Below, in pieces: positions 22,028 to 31,799 of a DNA stretch of 64,000 nucleotides. Origin of the DNA: Macrolepiota albuminosa (taxonomy: Eukaryota; Basidiomycota; Agaricomycetes; Agaricales; Agaricaceae); assembly GCA_027475525.1 (NCBI GenBank), contig JAMWFC010000091.1:929861-993860 (forward strand). Reading direction: 5' to 3'. The position numbers and the translations under genes are program-made. The notes beneath the pieces were generated by a model that was given only the letters and a program-made list of their open reading frames with translations, did no database searches and was not told the origin of the DNA. The first letter of the stretch is position 1. Each line of letters opens with the position of its first letter.

Positions 22028-22040
22028 TAATATCAAGACT
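22028..22040 (+). other. Primer-binding site of element A (self-priming type)
   Basis: TAATATCAAGACT directly follows the LTR end. It does not look like a tRNA 3' end complement, but is perfectly complementary to 21651-21663 in the LTR, as in the Tf1/sushi group, which prime from their own RNA 5' end. Confidence 0.7.
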
Positions 22041-22057
22041 CCCTCCTTACACCATTC

Positions 22058-24209
22058 TTGATGGCTACGTATACTCACACCTACTACCCCATGGGCTACC
22101 AGACCGACCCCTACGGGCGTCCGGTACCCGATCATTACTCCGCACAGACCCCCCACCCCGTCTATCCACCCCTTCTGTATGAACCTCCGTATCTCCACCG
22201 CCACTGGGCCCCCGACCCATCCCTGTATGATCTGGGGCCCTCAGCCAGCTGGGCCCCTCCACCCAACTTAGCCATGGCACGACCCGTGGAGGTCCCCTCG
22301 TACCGGAGCATCCCTGGGGGCCTGCCGGAAACCCCACCAGTACCCAGTGGATCTTGCCCGATTCCTCCCAGCGAGGGCCCCTTTGCACCCACCCCCTACT
22401 ACGGCTACCAGCGCCCCGTTCCCCAACTCCAAGAACCCCGAGGACCCCCCTACCCCGACTACCCCCCTCATCACTACTCGGCTGCCGCCCCACCCACTCG
22501 AACCCCTCCCTCGCCAATAGGATGACGGCGCCTCGAGGAGTATGAACGGCAACGGGACGAAGTACTCCGCTCACTCAGGATCTCGCCGGAGGACTTTGTG
22601 CAACGGGCAAGGGCGCTGCTCATGAAATTCGGGCACGACGACTTCGAAGGCACTCCGGAGGAATGGGCTCATTGCTTGGTCAAATTTGGGGATCGCCTCA
22701 CGCAAGGAGAACTCCCGGAGCAAACTATGGTAAAGTATAGGCGCAATACGATCCTCCGAGAAGAATTGCAGCAGCTGCTCGACGAAATCCACGCGTCTCC
22801 CTTCCCTCGACCCCTCAACGACCCCGCGGACCCAGGTCGCTTGATTCACGTTTGACGGGAACCCCCGGAGCCGGCCCCGGCAGCCCCAACAGCCCCCGCG
22901 GACCCCTCTCCGGAACAACGACAACGGGAAGAGCGACAAAACGCCTCAGCCATATTGCGGTCCCTCAACCCGATGGGAGGCCTCTTTGATCAACCCACTG
23001 CCCGCACGGTAGGCTTGTCAACTCGCCGCAGGGCTAACTCAGTCCCCAGCACCTTCGAGACCTGGGGACAGCCCCAGAGACCCCTGGAACCCCTCCCGCA
23101 AACAGACAACACCCGACCCCCGGCCCCGGCAAACCCCGGTAAACCCCACGCGGACACTCCTAGCATGGACAACACGCTGTGCTACATCAACGAGCTCACG
23201 CGTGGCAACAACAAACCACGTCCCGCACCCGCGTCCATCCCGGTACCGCCCCCTACGTCAGCCCCGGCCCCTCCGGAACGCAACTTCCGCCGCGACTCCC
23301 CACCCCACTTCGATCTGCGGAACCCCCACGGCCCCCGATGCAAGCGCAACCTTCCCGGGTTGAACGTCCTCCACGCCCGGCCTCCCTCAGATCGACCTGA
23401 CGCCGCTGAACCCTCCCCGACCGCCTCCGCCACCTCCAGCCGAACCTTGAGGACGACCCCCAGGCCCCCCGCCTCCGCCAGTCCCTGCGTGGAGACCCGG
23501 GCCTCCCCCAGGCAGAAACGAACCCCCCTGGGACAACGGACCTCCCAGGCGCAGACCCCCAGGTGAGCCACTCGGAGGAGGCCCTCCAGGCGGGTGGGGT
23601 CCCGCCCTCGGTGCTTTTTCTCCACAAGGAGGGGGGGGTAATCACTACTACTACTACTACTACAATGCCGGCCCTCCCCCCCGCAACACTGCCAGACCGG
23701 ACGATGCTCGCAACGCCCTCGCCCGCAAAGGACGTCTGGACATTCAGAAACCCGATGCATTTACGGGCCGGGACCCCCGAAAATGGCATACATTCCTCAC
23801 TCAGTGTCTCAATACGTTTCAGGCAAAACCACTCACGTTTCAGGTTGACAGCTCCTGAGTGGCCTTTGCCGCCTCGTACCTCCAGGGGATCACCTTCGAC
23901 CACTACATGGCCCTCATCCAGTTCGATCTCAACAACCCGGCACTCGCCCGCTGGCAAGCCTTTGTTGACAAGTTCTCTGGGAAGTTCGGGATCTACAACA
24001 CCGTGGCCGAGGCCAAGGACAACCTCTTCAACCTCCGGATGCGCTCGGAAGAACGTTTCACTACCTTCATTGTACGTTTTGAAAAGGAAGGTTACGAGAC
24101 AGGCTGGAACTACAGCGCCCTCCGGTACGCCCTCCGCTGCGCCCTGCCGCAACGTATCAAGGACGTTCTCTGACTCGCCCTGAAACAACCCTCCTACGAC
24201 AGATACAAG
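22058..24209 (+). pseudogene. Element A gag
   Basis: Starting at the first ATG after the PBS (22061), the N-terminal 155 residues are Pro/Tyr-rich (YTHTYYPMGYQ...). In-frame TGA stops follow at 22523, 22853, 23856 and 24171, each where an Arg is expected. After a frame change near 23600 the capsid core (retrotransposon gag domain) reads RLDIQKPDAFTGRDPRKWH, VAFAASYLQGI, ALARWQAFVDKFSGKFGIYN, NLFNLRMRSEERF, ALRYALRCALPQRIKDVL. No CCHC knuckle was found; after YDRYKVLVMQIDQCYWEDRS the text becomes Gly/Pro-rich, typical of this gypsy group. A run of ACT triplets lies at 23644-23663. Confidence 0.85.
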
Positions 24210-25770
24210 GTGCTTGTCATGCAGATCGACCAATGCTACTGGGAAGACCGCAGCGAGTACTCAAACTCCCAACCTCCCTGGAACTCTAGAGGAGGACCCC
24301 CTTGGCCCTCCGGCAAAACCCCCAACCTCCAAAGTCGGAACCCCGGTTCCCCCGCGTTCCCTGGCGGCCGACCCCCGGTGAGTCGCGGCCCGCCCAATGC
24401 TAACTCCAGCAGCGGCGTCCGCCGCGATTTAGACCCAGAAGACGCCCTAAATCGCGGAATCGACCCCGACATCTTCTCCGCCCCGGTCTCACATCTTCGC
24501 TCCACAACACTCATACAGGACACCCTCACGGCCTACCTACCCTCCCACTCCTCGCACTCCCTCCTCCTCAAAACCCGCCTTACCCCCTCCGGAACTCCCC
24601 TCGACACCCTCGTTGACAGTGGCGCCACTGACAACTTCATCAACAAAGCATGGTCTACCCTCGCCCCAGAACCCGCTCAGCGACTCCCGGTCCCGGTATG
24701 GCTCTGCCTCTTTGACGGAGACGCCTCTACGGCGGGGGACATCACTCACTTCGTGCGTATGCCCGTTACTTTCGCCAACGGACAGACTCACACCCTTCAG
24801 ATATTGATAACCAAACTCCACCCTTCCACACCCCTGGTTCTAGGGCTCCGTGGCTCCAAGACACCAATCTCCGCATCGATTGGCGACATCTCACCCTTTG
24901 CCTGACCTGGGACCCGACGCCCAATGACCAGCAACTCCCCTTCAACATCCCCCACTCTCCGAACCCTACCCTGAAAGACGGGCCCCCACCACCCCCCGGA
25001 CTCCAGTCCCGTTTGTCCCGATCCTTTGTCATCAATGCCAGGCTGGACGGTGCCCCAGGACCAGTATCGGCCCTCATCGACAGCGAAGCCACCGGAGTTT
25101 TCATCAGCGACGCTCTCGACCTCCCCCACGACTCCCTCGACCAGCCCCTCCGCCTGCAACGCCTCGACGGCACCCCCTCCTCCTCTGGCCCCATCCAGAG
25201 GTCTCACTTGGGACGCGTGACCCTGGACAACAACTACGAGTTTATCTCCGACTTCCTGGTCACGTGACTCCACGAATCGACTCCGATGGTGCTGGAACTA
25301 CCCTGGCTGCGCGACACGAACCCCAACATCAATTGGAGGACGCTCACCATGACCTTCCTGGGACCCGAAGACCACCCCTCGACCGCCATGCACCTTCGGG
25401 CCTTAGGAAGCGACCTGACGCCCGACACCCCCAGGACGACTGCCGCGCCCCCCACGCCTGCACTACCCACACCCTTCCGAGCCCACAAGGCCCTTGATCG
25501 GCCCCCAAACATTCCTCGGAACAAGTACAAAGGGCCGAACTACTCTGGCCAGTCTCAGACACGCGTCACACCTGCTCCGGCCGATGTACCTGCGACCCTG
25601 ATCGACCTGAACGCACTCGACATTAGGATCATTGGGGCCGCCCCCTTCGCCCGCCTCATGAGGGATGGGACTCCCACGTTTCAGCTGCACACCTCGCCTT
25701 CTCTCCCGGAAAAACATCTACGAGGGGACGCTATTCCCCCGGAAAAGAAAACCGAGGAGCAAATCTTCTG
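24210..25770 (+). pseudogene. Element A tandem retropepsin-like domains
   Basis: Two aspartic-protease-like domains follow gag. The first has DTLVDSGATDNFI (catalytic Asp about 24614) and ends STPLVLGL...; a one-base deletion near 24848 shifts the frame (PWLQDTN is restored in the next frame). The second begins SFVINARLDGAPGPVSALID and has ALIDSEATGVFIS (about 25075, Gly of DSG changed to Glu), then DFLVT, TGA, LHESTPMVLELPWLRDTNPN. The two domains share order and closing motifs, so they look like an internal duplication. Element B keeps DSGAT in both. A natural retropepsin works as a dimer, so the pair could act as a single-chain enzyme (inference). Confidence 0.82.
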
Positions 25771-28720
25771 AGAAGTAGTTCCCCCGGAGTATCACGAGTT
25801 CGCTGACGTATTCTCCGAAAGAGACGCCAAGGAGATCCCTCCTCACCGCCCCTATGATCACACTATCGACCTCGAGGAAGGAGCCACCCCCCCTTTCGGC
25901 AAGGTATACAACATGTCGGAGGTCGAACTCCGGGCCCTCAAGGACTACCTCAATGAAATGCTTGGTAAGGGATTCATCCGACCCTCCGCCTTTGCCGCTG
26001 GAGCCCCGGTTCTATTCGCCAAGAAGAAGGACGGCTCGCTCCGACTCTGCATTGACTACCGGGGACTCAATAAGATCACCAAGAAGAACCGCTACCCGCT
26101 CCCACTCATTGGCGATCTGGTCGATCGACTCCGCAGTGCCAAGGTCTACACGAAAATCGACCTCCGCTCCGGTTACAACAACATCCGCATCGCCCCAGGA
26201 CACGAGTGGAAAACCGCGTTCCGCACGCGGTATAGTCTGTTTGAGTACCTTGTGATGCCTTTCGGAATGACTAACTCCCCCACCACGTTCCAATACTTCA
26301 TGAACAACATTTTCCACGACATGAGCGACGTCTTCGTGATCGTCTACCTGGACGACATTCTCATTTATTCCGACTCACCGGAGGACCACCAGAAACACGT
26401 CCGGCGAGTCCTCGAACGCCTCTGGGAGCACAACCTCCACGCCAAGCCCGAGAAGTGTTCATTTCATACGGAAGAGGTTGAGTATCTTGGCGTCATCGTA
26501 TCCCCGAATGGCGTTCGCATGGACCTCCACAAGGTCGAGGCCATCGTCAACTGGCCGCAGCCCCGGAACGTCAAGGAAGTACAATCTTTCTTGGGTTTTG
26601 CTAACTTCTACCGGAGGTTCATAGATAACTACTCCGGTATCACAAAACTCCTCAACTGGCTCACGTGCAAGGACGTCGCCTGGAACTGGGACAGTAAGTG
26701 CCAGAGTGTCTTTAACCTGCTCAAGGAGGCTTTCATGACCGCCCCCGTACTCCGGCACTACGACCCGACCCTCCCGATTATCCTGGAATGCGACGCCTCC
26801 GACTACGCCATTGCCAGGATTCTCTCGCAGATGGAACCTGATGGAGGGGAGCCCCGGCCAGTTGCCTTCTACACCCGGTCCATGATCGACGCCGAGCTCA
26901 ACTACGACATCTACGACAAGGAGCTCCTCGCCATCGTCGAAGCCTTCAAGCAATGGCAAGCCTACCTCGAGGGAGCCCAGCACCGGATTCAGGTCTACTC
27001 GGATCACAACAACCTGCAGTACTTCACCACGACCAAACAGCTTAGTCGACGGCAGGCCCGATGGTCCGAGGTTCTCTCGGAATACGACTTCACGATCCAG
27101 TACCGCCCGGGACGACTCGGAGCTAAACCTGATGCCCTCACCTGTCGACCGGATGTCTATCCCAAGAAGTCGTTTGAGGCGGAACGCAATGCGTTCAATC
27201 ATCGCGTGGTGATCCCTCCTGAACATCTGAATGCCGTACTGATCTTAAACAACGAAGGAACCCTGAGCCAGATCCGCCGCGCCCCCCGAGACAAGTACTT
27301 CACCGACCATGACCCCCGCAACCTCCCCGACGGGACCAACCGGGACCCCGCCTTCTCCCTGTCCCTCGACAAAAAACTCCTCCTCCGGGACGGCCGCATC
27401 TACGTCCCAAATCACGCCCAACTCCGCTATGACGTCCTCCATCAACACCACGACCACAAGCTCCAGGGACACCCTGGAATACGTAAGACTCTTCAGCTGA
27501 TCTCCTGGACTTACTTTTGGCCAGGGTTGAAAAAGGATGTGACCCGCTACATTCGATCATGTGAACCCTGCCTCCGGGCCAAGGTCCCCCGACACCGACC
27601 ATATGGACTCCTAAAACCCCTGCCAGTCGGACGACGCCCCTGGTCTTCCATATCTCTAGACCACATCGTCGAACTCCCGGAATCTGAAGAGTTCGATGCC
27701 ATTCTCGTCGTTGTGTGCAAGCTAACCAAACAGGGCATCTTCCTACCCTGCCACACTACGGACACCGCCCCGGACTTTGCCCGGCTGTTCCTCGAGCACG
27801 TCTTTGCCAAACATGGACTCCTGGACGATATCGTCTCTGACCGTGGCCCCCTCTTCGTATCCAAGTTTTGGACTTCCCTGCGTAAGGCACTTGAAGTAAA
27901 GACTAACCTCTCTACCGCCTATCACCCCAAAACCGACGGCCAAACCAAAAGGGTCAACCAGTCTCTCAAGCAGTACCTCTGACTGTACGTCAACTACTTG
28001 CAGGACGACTGGCACGCCGAGCTCCCCCTGGCCGAATTCACTTACAACAACACGCCGCACTCTGCCACCAGGGTATCGCCCTTTTTTGCCAACAAGGGAT
28101 ACCACCCTTGACTGACACTCTCGCTCTGGGACATCCTGTCGCACGCCGCCCACGAGGTCGCCCAGGATCTCCAGTCCCTTCACGAGTTTCTCTGAGAAGA
28201 GATCGATACCGCAAACCAGGCCTATGCAAAACACGCCGACCAGAAATGGGAAGACACCCCCGACTGGACCCCCGGGACAAAGGTATGGTTAGATCGACGC
28301 CACCTCCGCACCCGCCGGCCCTCCCCAAAACTCGATCACAAGCGCCTTGGCCCGTTCAAAATATTGAAGAAGGTCTCATCCCATGCCTACAAGATCGAGC
28401 TTCCCCCGGGGCTAAAAGGTCTGCACCCGATATTCCATGTCCGCCTACTGGAACGGCACCCCCCAGATCCCTTCCCTGAACAACGCTTCAAGCCCCCTCC
28501 TCCGGTCGAGGTCGAGGACAAGTACCACTACGAGGTTGAAGACATCCTCGACTCCCGGAACATTCGTGGACGACCCCACTTCCTCATACGATGGAAGGGA
28601 TACGGCCCGGAAGACGACACCTAGGAACCGCGTCAAAACCTCGAAGGCGCCCTCGACAAACTCCGGGACTTTCAACAACGGCACCCGGAAAACAACCTTC
28701 CTGGACGCAGAACTCACAGA
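25771..28720 (+). pseudogene. Element A pol: RT, RNase H, integrase, chromodomain
   Basis: The main open piece is 25913-27982. RT: EVVPPEYHEFADVFSE, LRLCIDYRGLNK, TKIDLRSGYNNIRI (catalytic Asp), VIVYLDDILIYS (YLDD intact, about 26340). RNase [31 protein letters not shown]. Integrase: H2C2 finger HHDHKLQGHPGIR...CEPCLRAK (27450-27580), D in SISLDHIVEL, D in IVSDRGPLF; the third residue is Lys (DGQTKRVN, 27947-27949). TGA stops for Arg at 27980, 28109 and 28192. The C-terminus has the GPY part ([11 protein letters not shown]) and a chromodomain ([20 protein letters not shown]...YGPEDDT, TAG for Trp at 28621). The chromodomain would guide integration to marked chromatin. Confidence 0.93.
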
Positions 28721-29060
28721 CGGCAGTAGTGGGCGTCACCCCCGCCTCTGGGCTCAGTAGGGATTCAACTCCCATGTATACTTTCTACTTTCCCTTTCTA
28801 GATCTTACTCCTTTTTTTAGTACCTTTTCGTAGTAGTGTCTCGGAGTCTAGGCAAGACGTTCTTCCGGTTTTGTTCGGTTTCTTTGTTCCCTTACTCATA
28901 CTTCTCACTGATTCGGGACAACCAAGTATATACATTTTTTATAGAAATACACTATACTATAGCTACGGACCACGAAACAGGCGACAGCAAGAAAAGGGGG
29001 CCCCTAAAGCTGGGGCCCTGAACTACCCTCACCCTCCCCCCCCCTCGGCCAGCCCTGGAA
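28721..29060. other. Element A region between pol and the antisense gene
   Basis: No coding sequence. It shares GGGATTCAACTCCCA (about 28760) with the same position in element B (about 57550), an inverted-repeat-like motif, and later text occurs inverted at 30101-30190. Probably the shared 3' untranslated part of pol and of the antisense gene. Confidence 0.55.
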
Positions 29061-29865
29061 GGCCTCCCCCATTCCCTCTGGACCATGCTCCCGCAAGACT
29101 TCCTCCACCAACTGCTCCTAGGACGGAAGAGCCTCACCCTCGTCCAGGACTCTTTCGAACCAGGAACCGGGGGCGGGCACGTTCCTCCGCCGGTGTGCCG
29201 CCACCACCCGCCCCAGCAAATCGAGGCCCCGCTCCACCCCGGAGGTCGTCACCTCAGGGCGCTGCCCCTCCTGCAGCACCGTGAGTGCCGCGGCCGCCCC
29301 GTCCAAGAGCAAGCAGTGCTCTCGGGCCCAGCCTAGGAATGTCAGTAGGAGACCAAGTCTGAGGAGGAGGAAACCCACTTAATGAGGCCATGCGGCTCTC
29401 GGGCCCAGCCTAGGAATGTCAGTAGGAGACCAAGTCTGAGGAGGAGGAAACCCACTTAATGAGGCCATGCGGGCCACCACCACGTCCCGGCGCAGAGCCT
29501 CCGCCAACCCCTCGCTTCCCGGGAACCCCACTCCTTGCCCAAGCCTTGCCCTCAGAGCCTCTAGCTCGGCCTCCGCTTCCCCCCTGGGCGATCCTGGCCT
29601 CCTCCAGGCCCCGGATCATCTCTTCTCGACCCTCCTCCAGACCCCTTCTGGCCGCCGCCTCCCCCCTCATCCCCCCTCATCCCCTCCTCAAGACCCCCCT
29701 GCCCCCGCCCAGCCCGCTCTTGCAGAACCTCGACGTTGTGGGCTGGGAGTCCCCCAGACAAGGAGGAGAACTCCACGGGAGATAGGCGAGGGGGGGAGAC
29801 CCGGGTCACCTGACGATTGCTGTAAGAGGAGCAGCGGCTCAAGCTGACAACCCCTGGAGTAGAGT
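29060..29865 (-). pseudogene. Element A antisense gene, 3' exons
   Basis: Reading the minus strand: a coiled-coil-like stretch (RREEMIRGLEEARIAQ..., shifted by a one-base change in a G run near 29585, then AEAELEALRARLGQGVG, EGLAEALRRDVVVARMASL), an intron of 46 bp (29410-29455: GTGGGT donor, CTGAC branch site, CCTAG acceptor), then WAREHCLLLDGAAAALTVLQ, GLDLLGRVVAAHRRRNVPAP, SWFERVLDEGEALPS. A TAG replaces Trp in the next codon. The last exon aligns with element B (LLLDGGASAHASIF, SHLGRLLMAHWRRNLVISGT). The first exons, with the cysteine cluster, are missing here. A 77-bp duplication covers the intron. Confidence 0.7.
29318..29471 (+). repeat. Exact 77-bp tandem duplication
   Basis: 29318-29394 and 29395-29471 are identical (GCTCTCGGGC...GGCCATGCG); the match extends by one base by chance. 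Removing one copy restores the exon-intron-exon reading of the antisense gene (ARMASL / WAREHCLLLDG). Confidence 0.95.
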
Positions 29866-30377
29866 GAAATATGGATTTGCTGGGAAGAGTAGTGGCCATG
29901 CACCAGCAAAGGAACATCCCTGCTTCAAAGACTTGGTTTGAGCAGGTATTCAACGAGGATGAGCTGCTCCCATCCTGGAACCAACTGCTAGAGGAAGCAT
30001 TGCAGAAGCATGTTCTGGAGGAGTTGGGAGAGGAGGAGCCTCAGGGGTGGCTAGCAGGATCAGGAAAAAGGGGGAGGGAGGTCTAGAGGCCCTGCAGTAG
30101 TCAATTTTCTTGCTCTTTTTTCTCGATCTTGTTGCTCTGTACTATGTAGCATATTGTAGAGTAACAAAAATATATATACTTGCCTGTTCAGATCTGAGAG
30201 TCCATGTAAGTAGTGTAAGGAGAACAAACTATAAACTAAGAGACTTTTCTGGATTCTGTTGTAGAAAAGACAATTCTTGGGCTTTTTTTTGAGTATTAGA
30301 AAGAGTAATATAGGCTTAATGGGGAGTAATAGATCTGAACAATCCAATAAATAAGTATTTGCATTTTCAGCAAATTC
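29866..30377 (-). mobile_element. Inverted 3' fragment of another A/B-family gypsy
   Basis: The plus strand reads MDLLGRVVAMHQQRNIPASK, WFEQVFNEDELLPSWNQLLE, ending in a stop at about 30085. This is the last exon of the same antisense gene as on the minus strand at 29118-29378, now on the opposite strand. The text after it (30101-30190) is the reverse complement of a diverged version of 28921-29000. So a piece of a second copy lies inverted against element A. Its right boundary near 30300 is uncertain, because text close to the 30378 insertion also resembles the Copia-2 gag/protease linker on the minus strand. Confidence 0.65.
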
Positions 30378-30654
30378 TATTTAAATTGCTTGTTGCATGC
30401 ATTCTACTATCCACTATAATCATTATTCCACTCCAAGTTCATTCTATCACATGTATTCTCCATGTGATTATTCTTTATTCATATGTATATAGTTTTCCAG
30501 CAGTATATAAACTGTAGATAGATATCTGAAGTCCTCACTCTTTCTGATGGACTTCAGGTTAGTAGTACTTTACTTTGCTCAATATACTCTTTTTGACTTT
30601 GGACTTCAGCTTTAGTGACAGTCTCTGTTTTCTGTGCTTTGCCTGTCTTTAACA
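30378..30654 (+). repeat. Copia-2 solo LTR with TSD
   Basis: Plus-sense copy: TATTTAAATTGC (for TGTTGAAATTGC) at 30378 to CTTTAACA at 30654, 277 bp, flanked by a perfect duplication AATTC (30373-30377, 30655-30659). It is inserted in the Copia-2-like gag relic. Confidence 0.93.
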
Positions 30655-31795
30655 AATTCTGCATCATTTTTTTTAAACTTGTCATCATTGGAGACTGTAT
30701 TAGCTTGCTCCTAATGCATTTTGCCTTTTCTTTTGTAAGATTTAGTCCACTGCTTGGCTTGTTGCTGGGCTGCTTTGTATTTGAAGCAATTAGCCTGTGT
30801 ATAACCTTGCAAACTGCAAAAATCACAAGTAGCTTTGGCCAATGCAACATTTATAGCAATTGCAGCTGCAACAGACTCATTAGCATGACAACAATGTTGT
30901 GTTTCCTCTGTGACAAAGGCCTGGTAAATCTTGGCCTTGTCCAAGTCATCTTTAAAAAGAAGAGTTGATATAAATGCTAAAAAATCCTCAGAAAGCACTT
31001 TGATTAATGCCATAGATGACAATTTAGTTGTCTAATTTAGCAATATCAAAGTCTTTAGGGTGCAAATTCTGGATTTTCTTCATTGCAGTCTCAACTCTAT
31101 TAATAAGAGTTTGCAAATTCTCATTCTCTTCTTTTTTGATGGAAAACAAGTCATTATAAGCATTAAAGCAAGTGCCTGGGCACTGCTGCATGTGTATTTG
31201 CTTTAGTGCATCCCATATCTTGTCTGGTTGATCTTTATAATCATTGAGATGGATTCTTTGATCATTTTCCACTATCAAGTAAATCAGACCAGATACAACA
31301 TTGGCCTCTTTTTGCTATTCTCTGTATTCCCTCTTCTCTTTTGGTGTGAAGGCATGGAAATAGCCATCCAGGCATGTTAAGAGTAAAGATAGGCCTCTAT
31401 TTTCCCAATTCAAGAGTTATAGTTGTGGGAATTGAGTTTGTTAAAGGTTGGAATAGAAGTAGGCATGGTAAAAGAGTTGGTGTGGAGTGTAGTGTCAGAA
31501 GATGCTGAAAAGCAATAAAAAATCCAGTTAATAAAACTGGCAGGGTTCCTGTAAGGTCCTCAAGAGTGGTGCAGCAGGAAGAGGAGGTATAGTAAGTGTA
31601 ATTAAGTAACTGCAGACTCTGCAATCGTAACAGGATCTTTTTCTGTATTTTGGGGTCAATTTCTTTCTCTGTCAGATGAATATTTCCCCAATTGAGAGGG
31701 TCTACTTCTTTTCTTTTATTCTTAGAGGTACTCTCTTGCAGATCTCTTTTGTTCTTTATTCCTGACTCATTCCTTACATTCACATATATATTCAC
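30655..31795 (-). pseudogene. Copia gag relic
   Basis: Minus strand from 31795: NKRKEVDPLNWGNIHLTEKE (N-terminal acidic motif), then TCLDGYFHAFTPKEKREY, NVVSGLIYLIVENDQRIHL, PDKIWDALKQIHMQQCPG (capsid core, about 31370-31180), ALIKVLSEDFLAF, and a zinc-knuckle remnant CDFCSLQGYTQANCFKY (30835-30780) in which the His of CCHC is Tyr. The protein would form the particle of a copia element. Stops and frame changes occur throughout. A solo LTR interrupts its end at 30378-30654. Confidence 0.75.
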
Positions 31796-31799
31796 ATAT

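Larger units (their letters stand above)
21320..29865 (+). mobile_element. Element A: Ty3/gypsy chromovirus, 3' end missing
   Basis: The 5' LTR (21320-22027) is followed by a self-priming type PBS, gag, a tandem pair of protease domains, RT, RNase H, integrase and a C-terminal chromodomain, then the antisense gene. Integrase after RT/RNase H defines Ty3/gypsy; the chromodomain places it among the chromoviruses. No 3' LTR is found: past about 29865 the text is an inverted fragment of a related copy. Nearly all in-frame stops are TGA at positions where element B or the family has Arg, consistent with CGA-to-TGA decay. Confidence 0.92.

Noticed and set aside
23253..24233. 326-residue open frame on the minus strand opposite element A gag
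   Set aside because: Plus-strand gag is recognisable here; the opposite frame is open because the DNA is GC-rich with few stop-prone codons. The same shadow recurs opposite gag of element D, as expected from gag conservation.
24840..24860. Programmed frameshift in the protease region of element A
   Set aside because: The shift coincides with one missing C in CTCC-GTGG, within the conserved LGLPWL motif; element B is in frame here. No slippery heptamer is present.
26459..27226. 255-residue open frame on the minus strand opposite element A RT/RNase H
   Set aside because: It is the mirror of a well-supported RT/RNase H frame; similar mirrors appear opposite D and B. No introns, motifs or start context support a gene, unlike the antisense gene after pol.
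22523..28195. UGA recoded as arginine or read through in element A
   Set aside because: Other genes and elements in the window use TGA as a normal stop, one break is TAG, and there are also one-base deletions. Mutation of CGA to TGA explains it more simply.
29459..29847. Pro-rich plus-strand open frames over the element A antisense gene
   Set aside because: They are shadows; the minus strand aligns with element B and has an intron, whereas the plus frames have no counterpart in B.
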